Source: Scalesia atractyloides | Lineage: Eukaryota > Streptophyta > Magnoliopsida > Asterales > Asteraceae | Reading direction: 5' to 3' | NCBI GenBank assembly: GCA_947069175.1 | Contig: CAMTDV010000028.1 | Coordinates: forward strand, 69,486,157-69,550,156 | DNA: 64,000 nt | In this document: positions 24,538 to 37,980 of the stretch, one piece after another | Numbering within the stretch: position 1 is the first letter of the stretch | Layout of the letters: each line of letters begins with the position of its first letter | Notes under the pieces: generated by a model | Databases searched by the model: none | What the model was told of the DNA's origin: nothing | Seen by the model: the letters and a program-made list of their open reading frames with translations, nothing else | Position numbers and translations under genes: made by a program

Positions 24538-24741
24538 GTTATTTTGCCAAAAGATCACTTTTCTATTAAGATGTAATACAATTATATACAAAGGATATCA
24601 CAACAATTTAGGAGAATAAATCTCTAACAAATTTACAGAATATTATTGATAGCCTAAATCTTCTTGATTGAAGAATTTGAATTGTTTCAATGTGTGTGGA
24701 TGTTGGCGCCTATTACCAGTAAAGGCCTAAATTCGATAACA
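24538..24741 (-). repeat. Probable 5' LTR of the RE1-like remnant
   Basis: On the minus strand a 204-bp segment runs TGTTATCGAATT...CAAAATAACA (TG...CA) and is followed directly by a primer-binding-like tctcatggtattagcc. No partner LTR is present, so the borders are inferred. Confidence 0.45.
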
Positions 24742-25894
24742 TCACAGGCGGTGGTGAGAAACTAGACATGGATGTAGGAGCAGAGAATGGCTTTTGTTCA
24801 CCATGCTCTTAATCATCAAGCAAGTTGCGGATTCTTCCCGGATGGTAGGATGGTTTGGTGAACTCAAAAGCAAAGAAGAGAGCCAAAACCCTAATCCTTG
24901 CACTTGGAGAATCCCAAGCAGAAGTGGCATGAAATAATACGTTGTTAGTGGGGGAAGTCAGAAGAATCCAAGCCCTTTCCAAAGCCAAACAAGAACTCAT
25001 TGATGTTGTAAGTATGGGAGTTAGTCTGATATACTTGAGAGGGATGAATGTGTTTGTCATCTGTGTGTGTTTTTATTTTTTCTAAGTTTCAATTTCGCCC
25101 ATTATATACTATACACGCCTAGCATATTTAATTTTTAAAGAACAATTCATTATCATTGTAACTTTATTTTTCTCTATAACTTTTCTTCGAGATATAAAAA
25201 AAATGCTAGATCCACGGTTATGTTTAATTTTTTTTCAACATTCTGATAATATTTATTAAAAACGAATTTGTATTCAAGATAAAGTCATTTTTGGTTTCGT
25301 AAATGATTTTCGCACCTGCTTTGATATAGGTACATGACATATCTTTATGGCTTTCTGTTCCGTTTCAATTGGAGTAACTTTTGGCATTTTCCTGTATATT
25401 TGCATTCAAGTACTTGTAACATTTCTCAAGAACATATAGAACAACCCAAATTTGAGCTAAGTTTTAAAACTTTTCTATAAATTGTACTTTATTAGTTAAT
25501 AATTTTGCTAGATTAAATATTTGATAATCGAATATTAGTTTAGATTATTTGATTTGTATACTTTTATTATATCGATTATTAACACGTAGTTTAGATCAGC
25601 TGATTTTTTAAACATTTTATTATTATTATTATTATATTACTCGACCCGATCCGAACCGGACCGAGTTTTTTAATATATAGCGATAGACGACACTCGGAAA
25701 ATAAAGTCATGGGTTAGACACTGAATGGTGGGAAGTTTGCTTATTCATATCATGTTTGAAAGTCAACGATCAAGATTTGAAGTTTGGTGAAAAACTAGTT
25801 GTTTTTGTTTATAAAGAAAACATAGATATTTATTCAAACATAGATAGAACAACATTGTTGCCCTATACAAGCATTGATAAAACAACGAGATGGA
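24742..25894. other. Spacer with duplicated segment S3, no gene
   Basis: The left part (to about 25080) is unassigned. 25095-25410 is homologous to segments S1 and S2. An ATT run lies near 25618-25636, followed by a cgacccgatccgaaccgg motif. 25735-25894 resembles the 3' flank of the other Kunitz copies. Confidence 0.5.
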
Positions 25895-26511
25895 TCAATA
25901 AAATTTGCTGTAGAAGAAGAAAGTCATAGGGTCACCACCGAGTACCCAACGTGTGTTATGATTCTCGTCTACAGTTGTTCCGATATCCATACACATAACC
26001 TTACAGTAGCTGCAGACACTCGGACAGAAAACGAACTTATAACCGCCGGTTGTAACACTCTCAATCTTAAACCAGTTATCCAATGTTTCGGGTCCCGGGT
26101 TCCCTTCGACACCTCCCAGCATCACAACATATTGTTTCATAGCTTTATCGTATTTCAACTTCCATACATTTGACTCGTGGCAAACGTTGGAGCCTGAGAA
26201 TTTTATGTTACATCCGTGGAAAGACGGATCACGCCTTTTTTATGGTTGACTGGAGTGACAGTAAGCGGGTGGGTCAACGTTCCGCCTTCGTATTCTACAA
26301 CGCCAGCTGGGCAAGACTTGTTGTTGCCCACTGCTTTTGGTAAGATGCTGCAACTAAAACCGTGTTTGTCTAATGCTATAAAGCGGTATTCGATCCCTGT
26401 GCGAAGGTTTTTACCGAAGGAATCGAGCACGGGACCAGGAGCTGAATTGGCCTTAAAGAAGCACAAGGTGGATGCAAGTAAGAAGAAGAGAGTGTTTTCA
26501 TTTTTGAACAA
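25895..26511 (-). pseudogene. Kunitz inhibitor copy K5, two single-base deletions
   Basis: Two open blocks meet at a one-base deletion near 26209: 26511-26203 (SAPGPVLDSFGKNLRTGIEY, HGFSCSILPKAVGNNKSCPA, TVTPVNHKKGVIRLSTDV) and 26158-25895 (GGVEGNPGPETLDNWFKIE, FCPSVCSYCKVMCMDIG). A second deletion lies in the signal-peptide codons near 26490, so the apparent ATG is out of frame. Otherwise the domain is complete, with all the Cys seen in K1 and K4. It is either a recent pseudogene or a gene hidden by consensus errors. Confidence 0.8.
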
Positions 26512-26519
26512 GTAGAATG

Positions 26520-28980
26520 ATGTTGGTTGTGTTATGGAGCTTTTTATAGATGGTGGGGAGCTTTAGATTAAATAAATGTTGTTGGTTTGGAGTTTTGGTA
26601 GTTTTAGAAGGAAACTACAGGTGAATTTGGATGTAGGTTTGAACAAATTATGCTTTTAATGTAAAATTTTTATCCAAGTCTTGATATGATTTTTTTTAAC
26701 TGAAATGTTACTAGATATCAAGTAACCTCACATATATTTTTTTAATTTATATATTGATACCATTGGAACGTCCATATACCTAGATATACATATACATAGA
26801 TATATTTATTATATCACGATACAAGTTTTGTTCAAAATCGAACGGGTCAAATATAATTGGTTTTTTATTGTGACGAACTGAATTCGATACAGTCTTAATA
26901 ACTTCTGCAGGATTCGTTTTATAATTTTCTGATATAAATTCGATAGAAAAGAAATTGTATTTGGAATAAAGTATTTTTTATATCGTGACGAACCACTTGA
27001 TACCGTCTAAACAATAAAGGTACTCCGTCGATTTCCGGCATAACAACGTTGAAACCGGTAACGATATTATCCAAACCGCTACCAATATTCATTTTTATGG
27101 TTTTTGATCTATGTGAAATACTTGTCGATATTCTTTTGGGCTTATTACGACCTAATTTTTAGGTTTAATATTATGGTTTCTATACCAAGTGTCGGTATTG
27201 TACCGATATCGTAATTAATCAAACCAATATCAACCGAATTCTCGTCGTAACGTGCAGGTGAATTCCAGTATTCCACTAGTTATCCCCCCCCCTCCTCTCT
27301 CTCTCTCATAACTACCACCAACATTTGTGCCAAAGAAAAATCTTTCGGTGGCAGTTTGTCGGGGAAAAAGGCCTGCATGGGTAATAGTTTGATCGGCAGG
27401 TTACTTGCGTAATTTTTAGTGACGAGTGTTGCTGAGAGATGAAAAGAATGAGGTTTTTTTTTACTGACCGAATCCCTGTCACGAATCAGTTACTAAAAGG
27501 ATGGAAGGTTATAACACGTTTTCTTTTTAATTTCTAAATTTATCAGAATTATATAATTATATACAAATACAACACAATAAGACAACACATATTTTCACAC
27601 ATTACAATCACGAATCCAATGAGCATTGATCAAAGAACTAAATCTCAATATTGTTTTAAATAATGAAACACAAAAATATCACGTAGATCTCAATATTCTA
27701 CCTCGAGGTATTATGGTAAGAAACACCAACATGGAGGCCATGGCAAATCATTTGGTATCTATTAGATAAATTGTTAATATTTTAAATCGAAATTGGGTAC
27801 TTAAAAACAAAATGAAAGAGATTAATTAACAAGACAAATAACAAATCGGGTAAGACTAGAAACATTAGTTTTAGAAACTAAACACCTAAAGATCCTCACT
27901 CTCTCTCTTTTATCTCACTCTCAATTCATTTTATTTTCGAAATTAGTTTACGTTTTATCCCAACAAATACGTAGTTTCATCACTTGGATACTACAAGAAT
28001 TACACAATGTAGAACTAGAATTTATGTGTTCTTCCTAATCATTCTCATCATTGTGTTCCCCATATTTGTCAAGAGAAAAGGACTGTAATGAATAAATATA
28101 TAATGACTTGTTTCACCTTAAACAAATTGAAGTGTGGAATAGTGGAAGCATGTTTAGACGATCCATAAACAAGCACATATATGTGGTATGCCATTGTGTA
28201 TATATGTAGGCTATAAGTTGGTTACAAAATCCAAATTTCTTAAAAAGTGTACAAAGTCATATAAACCAAAATGTTAATCATAAAACACACTCAAATCTCT
28301 CAAATCAAAAAATGAAGATTACTTAAACATCATATATGTGGGTTGTGTTTTGTGTTTTGGATGATAAGACTCTGATTATCGAATGACAAACATTATTGTG
28401 TTTGTGTTTTGTATATGGTGTTATAGTAATATTCACCATGTTCTTTGTGGGTTTTAGGTATGTTTTATGTTTAAAATTATAGTATTTTACGACCTTTTAC
28501 ACTTTAGAAAATTTGGACTTTGTAGGCGAACCTCACCCTATATATATAGGGTAGCGATTCTAAGACAAAGACTTGCTAACTGGGAAACTTGAGAAGCATT
28601 CTGGAACACATATTTTCTCTAAGCCAATTTTTTTAGTCACCCATTTTAAAGATTTTTATTGAATATGTACTTATATGTATATTGTCAATTCTTAAACTAT
28701 ACATATGTGTATAGTATGAAAAATATATGTACGATGCTTATTTTTTAACTTTAAACACGTATTTTACATATATGTACCCTAGAAAAAAAGAACATATTTG
28801 TACATATATGTACACTATCAAACATAGATATACAATACTTATGTTTCAATTTTAAACATGTATATACATAGATGCATAGTTAAAGAATGACAATATACAT
28901 ATTTGTATTATCAACTTAGGTTCCAATTTGGGATTAGTTTTGGTCTGAAATAGGGGTTACGGTTTCGATTGCGGTCTGAA
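26520..28980. other. Intergenic, no gene seen
   Basis: AT-rich. The first 150 bp resemble Kunitz promoter DNA. A (CT)n run lies near 27288-27308. A palindrome-like tatatatagggtag block is near 28540. Open frames are short and unlike known proteins. Confidence 0.5.
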
Positions 28981-29370
28981 ATTAGGGGTAAGGTGGTTGT
29001 GGTGATGAACGGAAAGTGAGGGTGGCTAATGAACGCTGAGGTGGGGTAGGTGGTGGCGAAGAAGGCTGAGGTGGTGGTGGGTGGGGTGGTGGTGAAGGTT
29101 GAGGTGTGGTGGTTGGGGGCGAAGAAGGCTGAGGCGGTGGTGGTGGTGGGTGGGGGCGGTGAAGGTGTGGGGGGTGGTGGGAGGTGAGAGGTGGTAGTGT
29201 AGGAATGTGGGTTGAGTGCATTTACATGGATACATATTTGCTTATTTTACAGGCAACGACTAGAAGTTGTAGGGATTTCGATGGTCGTTCGGTTCTCCGA
29301 TTATACTCTGGTGGAGGTGGGGGCGGCTGGGAAAGAGAGAGAGGGGTGAGAGGAGAGAGATGTGTAATAA
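28981..29370. repeat. GGT/GA-rich low-complexity block
   Basis: Plus strand rich in ggtggtggt and gagagag; the minus strand reads as a Pro/His-rich ORF only because of this composition. No domain. Probably related to the G-rich blocks of units X1 and X2. Confidence 0.6.
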
Positions 29371-31855
29371 AAAGAAAGATATTTGTTATTTGTATATATT
29401 ATAATTTTTAAAATTTTAATTTTGATTTATTAGTTTAAATATTTTAACTAAATATTTAAATTTTTTATTTTTAATTTAGTCCTTTCAAGTGAAATGACAA
29501 ATATCGTATGATTAGGCTTAAAGAACAAGACGTTCAACAATTTTCCCTATAAAGGGCAAAACTTGTCAAAATTCGTTGAAAGGAACACTATCTGAAAAAG
29601 GGTATCAAGATAAATAACAAAACTTGTAGTTTTTTCTTAAAAAAAATACTAATGGGGTTAAGTTAGTATCAGATCACTAAAGGAAATTATATTAAAAGTT
29701 GGGATTGTTTGTAAGTATTTTCAGAGTTAGGATTAATCTCAACAGACCAAAGTTGAAATTATTAAAATCTAGTTTCCCTTAATTTAAGGATCACAAAACC
29801 ATAATTGTTAATCATGTAAACCAAATCAAATCAATTATCCTAGTGTTGAAATTAGTTTTTAGTATCTTCTCAACCATTTTAATTGGCGTTTCTCATGCTT
29901 AAAAAAGCTCTGCAAAATCTATTCTTAAAATTGCCTTTATTTTAAAGTCATTTAATTTACATTGTTTTCTTTAATATTAGTTAAAAACCAGACCAAACCA
30001 ACCAACCCCTCCATGTATGTTTACTATATTATTTATTTGTTGTATACGACACCTTATTTATTTATTGGATAATTTAATAATAAATAAAATAGGAAATAAT
30101 TGGATGTGGGCCCGAACGGGTTTCTCCTCCAAAGCAGTTCCACCACAAACCAGTGGAGGCCCAAATTGGTTTGAAACCGGTTCGGGTTTGAGACACAACC
30201 CATTTGTGCACCTTAGGTCCAAACAGACAGGACCGAAAGTTGGGTAAATACAAGTACGTCCAAATGGTTCTGAACGGTATGGGCCGGCCTAAAACATTTA
30301 TTTGTATGTTCCATAATAAACAATATATTAAGTTTGCATGTATAAACACACATTTATGTTGAAAACCATCTTATAAAAAAACAAGAAATATTTTTATTTA
30401 TTTACTTTGCTTCCGGTTATTATATGCTAGCCATCTCCAAAGAAAACTGTTATAATTATTTCTTCTTTATCGTAAATAATACATGTGATAGCCAATAACC
30501 AACAATCTTGTTTCACCGCCTTAGTAGTTTTTGTGCGGCAGTGAATGCGATGGTCGGAAGATAGTTGTGACACCGACAGTGTGCCAACATTGGCCGCCAG
30601 GTGGTGGTGATAACATCAGCTACACAGTGGTGGCGCGACACATTTTCAGTGATGGGTTCAAGGTGGTCATGGCTGGCATGCAAGTCCATCATCCATTTTA
30701 CTCCTGTTTACAAGCCTTATGATTTATGACCTGTTTCTTCATTTTTTGTGTCTCATGTGGACCAGTTCACCGATTTAGTCGTGAACGCATCACACCTAGA
30801 ATGTATCGAAATTTACCCAACTAAACCCATATTGCTAAAATTGCTATAAGATCATCAACATGCTGAAATACGGAGTTCGTTTATAGCTTATGGCTTTTAA
30901 TGGTACTGTATGATAGTAGTAATCAAGGTACTGAAGCTGGGTTTCAAAGTGGAAGGAATAAAGGATAACAACACATGACATGTTGAAGACTAGACTAACA
31001 AGATTTGGTCTGTTGCTTTTGTTTTGATGTTTGGTTTTTGAATAAATAGTACAGCAATTGCATGTATGGTGTAGTCACATGTTTTGATTTAGGTCACTTA
31101 TAAGCATACAGGAGTTTGGCCATGTTTAAAGGTCTAACTCACTGGTATGTTTTGTAACTGTTTGTGTATGCTTTTTTTTTCATTAATAAAATTGCCGGGT
31201 TTACCCAAAAACAAAAACCTAAACCCTAAATCCTAAATGAATAGAAACAAATTATTACCTTAAGTCCAGGATTCCTGTGAATGTTGAGGCGTAATTCGAA
31301 AACTGAATTCAGGTGTTCGCATATTTCATTTGGCAAGAAACAAGTTTCAGAATAGCATACAAGGATTTCTGCTGATGCATTATTTAAACAATTTTATGGC
31401 TCTATTAGATTGAGATTTGGTTAGGGACTCTGTTCAAAGTATAAAGGCTGTGATTTATCCATAATTCAAATGACGGTAATGATTCAGAAGCTCAGTTCAG
31501 TTGTGGTTCTCATTGTTAGGTATCATGATGGTGAACTGGAACTGAGAACAGTAGGGTACGGGCCGTACTGGAGTTGAAGTACGGGCCATATACTAGCACA
31601 CCAACAAACACTTTCTCACGCACACACAATCAGATAAGAAAACGAACACAAGTATTTTACACGGTTCGGTCTAATCCTCAACTTTAAAACATACGGGCAT
31701 CACCATGACACAACTTTAAAACATTTCAAATGTAGAGAAAGTTTGGGTTTCAGTCTGTCAGATATCCATAAAGCCCTTGCAAGTTTTCTTGATTTTACAA
31801 AGCCCCCAAAAAAAGTATACATTGATGTTTGATGGTTGATAATTAGATGGTCTTA
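29371..31855. other. Intergenic; possible gene remnant at 30530-31200
   Basis: 30531-30722 has a GC-richer 63-codon frame of unknown identity, and 31165-31215 looks like a 3'-UTR end (cattaataaaattgcc). I recognise no protein. 31540-31700 carries two tacgggcc motifs and acacggttcgg, perhaps an old LTR scrap. Confidence 0.35.
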
Positions 31856-32741
31856 CTAGTTGTGATGTTTGCTTCTTTTCTTCTCCCTTTTCCTACTGCA
31901 ACGATGCTTGCTTCTTTTGGCCCTTTTCTCTCTTTCTTCACAAGACTCCTCGTCTGAAGATGAGTTTGACTTTGATTTGAGATTACGAGGCTTTTCGGGA
32001 CCAAGAATAGCACGATTATTATCAGAACTTTCTCTATACCCCGTATCTTCAAGATGTGTCTTGCCTTTAGAATCAGGAAGATACGGGCCTGTCTCATCCA
32101 TCCTGGACCCAATGGTACCCCTGCCCCGTTTAGCTCTGCCATAATAAAATCAAACACATTGACTGGTCAATATGTAGATACAAACACACACGCATACACA
32201 CGTGCAAGAGATAGTACCTTGAGTGCAAGAATTCCTCAATCTCATCATCCTTAAGTTCACCTTCAATTGCACTTGTGCTTGATGAGCACAACGAACTGTG
32301 TTTCCGTTCATAATCGTCAAACCTTGTACTTGTGCTCCTTTTGGAGTCACTAACACCGTTATATGTACCTCGTTTCTCGTATTTCTTATACCTGTTATCC
32401 AATTCTTTTTCCTTTCACGTGCTCGCCACATCTCATTTACTTCCACTGCTCGATTAGCTGGAAAGAATCATTTAAATTCAGACCACAAATAGATGCACAA
32501 ATGTATCATATAACATAGAAATAAACAACGTAAGTGAACCAATACGGCAAGTGATCTAAGCATCAATATAACTTACACTGTTGCACACCAAGAACCGTTG
32601 CAGTGAGAAACGTGAATTCGGCCTGCCCCTTACATTAGGACGAAGATATGCATCTATTCCATCTCTTGCAGCTTCCCGCCTCAATTCGGCTGCCTCTTTC
32701 ATCAGAATAGCAGCAATTCTATTTTCCGTCTCCAGATCCAT
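31856..32741 (-). CDS. Conserved plant protein with acidic N-terminus and Lys/Arg-rich tail
   Basis: Three coding exons: 32741-32577 (start METLEN-type helix: MDLETENRIAAILMKEAAEL), 32457-32218 (NEMWRARERKK, later KDDEIEEFLHSR) and 32135-31856 (AKRGRGTIGSRMDETGPYLP, a Ser/Glu patch, then a KRxKRSKHR-type basic tail and stop). Borders are GT-AG. I take it as a homologue of a conserved single-copy plant protein resembling Arabidopsis At3g52220; that assignment is from memory and moderate. The basic tail suggests a nuclear protein (inference). Two one-base deletions disturb the frame: near 32607 (after RPNSRF) and in the five-T run at 32406-32410 (after ERKK). Since all flanking codons are conserved, consensus error is a serious alternative to pseudogene. 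Confidence 0.65.
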
Positions 32742-33283
32742 CTCTGATCATGTATAACACATCAAGAACCGTACAGTTATCAACTTACAACAACACAATG
32801 TAGCGTAATATAACAAGACAGCCACACGCAATCAGAAATATAAGTACGCATCACAAGCGCGTAATAAAAGCAACCCAAGCATATAAATTTAACTTTTAGG
32901 TCAAGCATTCATCTTGCATCAATATTTTATCTTGTGCTTCTTGTCATTATAAATATAAGCAACAAAACTCATTCGATTAATCAAATGAACATTAATTGGA
33001 GATTAACAAATCTGACAGAGAATTTCAAGCATAACCAATCTATGAGCAAATAATAATCAACAAACTACCACCTAACCTACATATCCCCACGCAACTACTG
33101 AAATACTTTACAGTCAAAAGCGACCACCAATAGTCTGATGTTCGTAACAAACTCATGCCAGATTTATCAAGTAAATAATCGATTTTCGAGGATAAAAAAC
33201 GATGTTTTTGTAAACCCTAATTGCTAAGATCTTAGGGACTTTATATATGAATAAAAGAGTAGGATGATGAATAGATAGATTAC

Positions 33284-33390
33284 CTGAACGGAAGAAAAAG
33301 CGAGTTAATATCGGTGGCCGGAAGCGAGGATATGCAGAGGTGAAGACGGGGCAACCGGCAACGATCAAGATTTCACAGAGATTTAACGGG
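33284..33390 (-). other. Likely 5'-UTR exon of the conserved gene
   Basis: On the minus strand the segment ends ccgttcag|gtaatc, a good donor, and the ATG-bearing exon begins just after an acceptor atgatcag at 32744. This leaves a 5'-UTR intron of about 540 bp. Transcription start is not fixed. Confidence 0.5.
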
Positions 33391-34384
33391 GATGGGTATT
33401 TAGGTCTTTTGCTTTTATTTTATATCCACCCCCTATTTGCCTGGCCAAATTCTACGCCGGTTCGGTTTGGTAGATAAAATGTTAAAATCGTGGTTTTGTT
33501 ATGTCGGTTAATAAAAACTTATAGGGATTTTCGTATATTTTTTTCTTTTTAAAAGCCCTTTTTATCTATTTATCCGACCTTTAAAATCAATTACATATTT
33601 CCTTTACCTAAACCATATCAATTACATATTTTTCTTCGTTAAATCATATATATTACATATTTATCCTTTCCTCTAAAATTTCTCTTATTATAATTTACCT
33701 ATTAATAAACTTATTAAAATCATTATTTGCGAACTAATAAAAAAAACTAATATTATCAACATCAACATTGTTCACAACAACAATAATTTGAGACCTTGTC
33801 ATGAAATCCTTGATTTTAATCACAAAAGCATTTTGCTTGAAGTTTAAGATGATACAATTATGGAAGACTTCTATAAATTCAATTTTAAAGGCAAATAGAA
33901 CAAAAAAAAAGTTTATATAGCTATATGAAACCTGCTCGATAATTTTATACGGTTTATACTTGTGCTGGTTTCATAGTAATATCATTCCCAGCAGATTTTG
34001 TTAACTCAACATCAGTGTGCAAGCTAGCAATTTCCAAATCCAAAGCTTTCATTTTTTGAATTACTCGCTTTAATTGTTATATTTCTCTTCCGATATTCCA
34101 CCAAGTCATATAACGAAGCAAATTTAAGACCCTTTGTATCCCCACCATCCGATATCTTTACAACACAAGGATAAGTTCACAGACTCCTCTCCGGTCACCG
34201 GATATGATAAACCAGAAGATTCGAAAGACGATATAGGAACCGAGAAAAGTTCACTTCTAATTCTTATTCAACCGATTAAGATTCCAATGCTTTCTTTTGA
34301 ATCTGATTCAGTCGATTGGCGTCGATTCAACGGCTTCTAAAACCCAATCCTGATTCAATCAATTTGGGATAGTTTGGAGGGTCG
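33391..34384. other. Intergenic with one foldback-type arm
   Basis: 33545-33720 carries tandem variants of aatcaattacatatttcctt, similar to the left arm of foldback element I; no matching right arm was found. Nothing else recognised. Confidence 0.45.
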
Positions 34385-34770
34385 AGGGCTACCTGGGAAG
34401 TATATAGACATAATTGAGGATACGTATGATAGAACAGAAACTAGTGTTTGAACGCCTGTAGGGGATACAAGCTTCTTTCCTATGGAGGTAGGACTCCATT
34501 AATGGTCTACATTGAGCCCTTTTCTTTTTGCGGTTGTCTTGGATGAGGTGTCCAAGTCGATTCAGGAGACAATTCCGTGGTGCATGCTTGTTGCATATGA
34601 TATCGTATTGATTGCAGAGACTAAATGTGCCTAAATGTGAGGGTAAAGGAGTGGCGAGCAACTTTAGAGGACAAGGGCCTAAGGATCAATCAATCTAAGA
34701 CTGAGTATCTACACTGTAATTTCAGTGGTGTAGCCGATGACGATAACACCCAAATCGTAATAACCAAAAA
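34385..34770 (+). mobile_element. LINE-type (non-LTR) reverse transcriptase fragment
   Basis: Across frames the translation gives YIDIIEDTYDR, PVGDTSFFPMEVGLHQ, STLSPFLFAVVLDEVSKSIQ, VAYDIVLIAE (the place of the FADD catalytic motif, one Asp replaced by Tyr), and LEDKGLRINQSKTEYL. This order is that of plant LINE RT domains of the degenerate intergenic type. Stops and a frame change near 34458 and 34632 show it is dead. Confidence 0.75.
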
Positions 34771-35989
34771 ATATAAGTACATATATATGCCCTTCTTTTA
34801 TGGAAACTAGAAAACTAAGAATAGTAAATGATAAATAACAAAATTCTATTAATAACAATGACAAAAGAAAAATATACATATATATGCACTTCTTTTACAA
34901 AAACTAGAAAACTAAAAATAGCAATAATAACAAATAACAAAATTCTATTAATAACAATGGTAAAAATACTATAATACTGATATCATTGCAATCCATGCAA
35001 GTGGGATATTAGCAAAATGGAAATACGTATAAGTTGTGAGAGAAGTGGATAGAAATGAATGATGAGAATTTTTTTGAATGAAATATTTGTGTACATGCAT
35101 TATTCATCTATAAACGTTTGAAAACTTCACCAACAAGAACCTTCTTTCCATCTCTATAAATTGAGAGTTTTGAGTCTCTTGCAAACCACACTTAACCTTC
35201 TTAAGACAATACATCATGTTCTATTAATTCCGGCAAGAAAACACGGTTTCGGTAACCGTAACTGAACACCATACCGATCACCACAGAAACCCAAACCCGG
35301 TGAACCGTGACTGACGTGCGCGTATATATACATATATTTACAATGAATTTTACACACGAACTCGATTTTAATATTTATAAAAATGATTTATACCTTAACA
35401 TTAAAACAGACACAAAAGGACAAGTGTACCCTATCGTATATATAGTAAAGTTAGTCATCCGTTAAGAGTTTTCTAACATCACTTTATCATGGAAAGCAAT
35501 ACCGATTAACACAATATAACCACCGAGACAAGCATAACGTAGATCATATCACAAACTTATCCATTTTGCAAGTCTTAAACATAAATCTACCAAGTTGGTC
35601 ATTTTGGCCAAAAATACTCAACAAAGATTATGACACATGTTAAGAACTTACAATAACACCATCTAACCCGTTAGAGTCCTTACGTGTAAGAAATCATTCT
35701 TGATCAAAATTAGATTCACCTTTTATTAAACCAATACCCATTTCTAGTTTCATGGTTTAAACAAATTAACAAGTTAATAGTTTACTAGCAAATGATTAAT
35801 TATGGGGTTTTATCAACTTATCCTAACTAACCATTTACTAATCATCCAAGATAAACAACCTTAATAAAAAATCTAACATCAATGAACCAAGTTTTCCATA
35901 TGATCATGAAGATTCAAACATGAACAAGTTGCTCGAGCTTCATCCCAACATGATTACAAACTATAGGTTGTTCATAAAACAAGTATTTT
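34771..35989. other. AT-rich DNA of unknown nature
   Basis: A 70-bp stretch is repeated with changes (34760-34860 and 34866-34960: atatatatgc-cttcttt, aactagaaaactaa, aacaaaattctattaataacaatg). No gene. The lower part may belong to the Athila LTR, whose far border I could not set. Confidence 0.45.
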
Positions 35990-36757
35990 ACTAGCATTCA
36001 TAATAATAATACATAAACATTAGCTCAATGCTTGAAAATGTGCTTAAAATGTATGTTAAGAACAAGAATTCAAACCATAAACAAGCACGGATTTGATGGA
36101 TTGGACGAAAGATGAGCTTCTTGCAACTTTGAGGCTTGAAATCGACCAGAATGGCAGCTCTGAGCTCAGAAATCGCCCAGAAACTTGGAAAATTACCCAA
36201 CATTTCGATCAGGAGCGCCTGCGCTGTTTTATAGAGAAATTCATATCCACACGGCTGTGCACTTTATGTGCACGCCCGTGCGCATCAGCATGACGTAGCT
36301 GCAGGGTATGGGTCGACACGTGGACGTTTGGGCGGCAAAGTCTTCAGATGTGCACGGTCGTGCACTTTGGTCGCATGGCCGTGCAGGGTCTCCAGACAAC
36401 CTGTTGATCGGTGATCAGCTAGTGCACGGGCGTGCGCATGGGTCGCACGGCCGTGCGCGCCGAGAAATGAGCTGCACTGCCTTGCGCACTGCCAGTGCTC
36501 CCGAGATCGCAAGTCGCACACGGTCGTGCCAATGGCTTGCATGGCCGTGCGTGAGCTGTAACTTCAACAGTTTCTGCAGAATTCATCTGGAACGTTCGTC
36601 AATCCCACTTTTTCTCCAACTTTGTCTGTGGCATGCCGTTTTGGACCTGAAAATATAAAAATGACCGATTAAGTATCTAAATGACGTAGTTTTAGCTAGA
36701 ATGCACAAAACAAAGGCAAAATAGGGGACTTAAACATGTATATTTTAACGTATATCA
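35990..36757 (-). repeat. Athila-type LTR (3' LTR of the minus-strand element), far end unresolved
   Basis: It starts on the minus strand with TGATATACGTTAAAATA right after a purine-rich tract. It carries a cluster of near-palindromic gcacggccgtgc motifs (36350-36560) and a TATA-like ctataaaac near 36222-36230 followed by a leader. The low-coordinate end may lie beyond 35990. Confidence 0.55.
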
Positions 36758-36759
36758 AA

Positions 36760-36776
36760 CCTCCCCACACTTGAAC
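36760..36776 (-). other. Polypurine tract next to the Athila LTR
   Basis: Minus strand gttcaagtgtggggagg, immediately before the LTR start; the form known for Athila elements. A twin lies at 37963-37980. Confidence 0.7.
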
Positions 36777-37962
36777 TTTTGCTTGTCATCAAGCAAACTA
36801 AAAGCTAATGAATCCGGGCCAACGAGGGACCCGAACGTCAAATATTTACAACACTACATAAATATTCGACGGTCAATTGGTATTTCAAAAAGTCAACATC
36901 AAAGATTTCAAACCAAACAAGCATATGCGAATATAAGCAAAGATAACCAAAAAACAATGATTCCACTTCCGATCGACTTAACATGCAGATCCTTACATCT
37001 CTCACAATGTTCACACACACTCAGTTATATTATGAGTCATACATTTAATGTGTAAGTGTAAAACACTCGATGCCAAGGCGATGAATCATGCAATGTCATA
37101 AGCTTGTCAAGAGATCTAATCTCCACCAACTAGCATGTGAAAAAGACACAAATCAAGAGGTCTTTGAGGGTTGTAATGATAGGCAATGGTTAAGGGTAGG
37201 AAAGGGACATTTAAAAGTGGTTAAATGGTTAAAAATCGGCGGTTATTTCTAACAAGCGCAAATGAATTAAACTATACATAAGTAAAGCATAGATGGATGA
37301 TTTTTGACCATATCGGGCTAGTCGACGAGATTGTACTATTCAGCGCCTAAAATTGCTCCGATTTGATCTTCTTTCTTCTATTTTTGGTTGCTGTTTTCTG
37401 TGTTTTTCTATTTTTTTTCAAACTATGCAAGTTAGATAATAACCATAACCGAGTTTTAACACAAAGGTTAATCAATAAAAAGGCTAAATTTGGCTAAGTG
37501 GGTTAAATGGATGTAAACGGAAGACACAGGAAATAGGCTCAACATGATTTAACTAATGGAATGATGGTGGTTACGGAAAATAAACAAAGAAAAAGGCTAA
37601 CACAAAAGGGTATCTTAAGTGCCTCTATCACATTCATGCCTTTTTTTGCATATTCATGATCTTGAAAAGTATACTAATGACAAGTTCTGCATTACGTGAA
37701 ACATCTGGCTCACTCGTATTCCGAACAAAAACAAGCATGTTAAGAATTGAAAGGCTCAAATATGCTCACGTAATTGAAGGAATGGGTATAAATGTAAAGA
37801 TAAATATGTAAGTCTTTCTTTTTGTTTGTCACGCTTTTAGTTATCTTAAAAATCAATTTCGCTTGCCGGTTTTAATCGTATCTGATGTTTTCTAAAAACA
37901 CAACTGACCGTTTTTATATAAAGATTTTTTTACGAGGACAAACAAAGTTACACAAGTTAAAC

Positions 37963-37980
37963 CCCTCCCCACACTTGAAC
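37963..37980 (-). other. Second, internal polypurine tract
   Basis: Minus strand gttcaagtgtggggaggg, nearly the same 17 bases as at 36760. It lies 3' of the ATHILA-type ORF and 1.2 kb before the LTR. Non-coding DNA fills 36780-38380. Confidence 0.65.

Noticed and set aside
28982..29221. Pro/His-rich ORF on the minus strand, resembling an extensin-like protein
   Set aside because: It only mirrors a GGT-rich simple-sequence block; no signal peptide, no SPPPP register, and other frames are equally open.
30074..30349. 91-codon minus-strand ORF
   Set aside because: Matching plus-strand frame is equally open, no domain or start context; left as unassigned intergenic DNA.
34625..34810. Separate small gene at 34.6 kb
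   Set aside because: It is the C-terminal part of the LINE RT fragment in a shifted frame.
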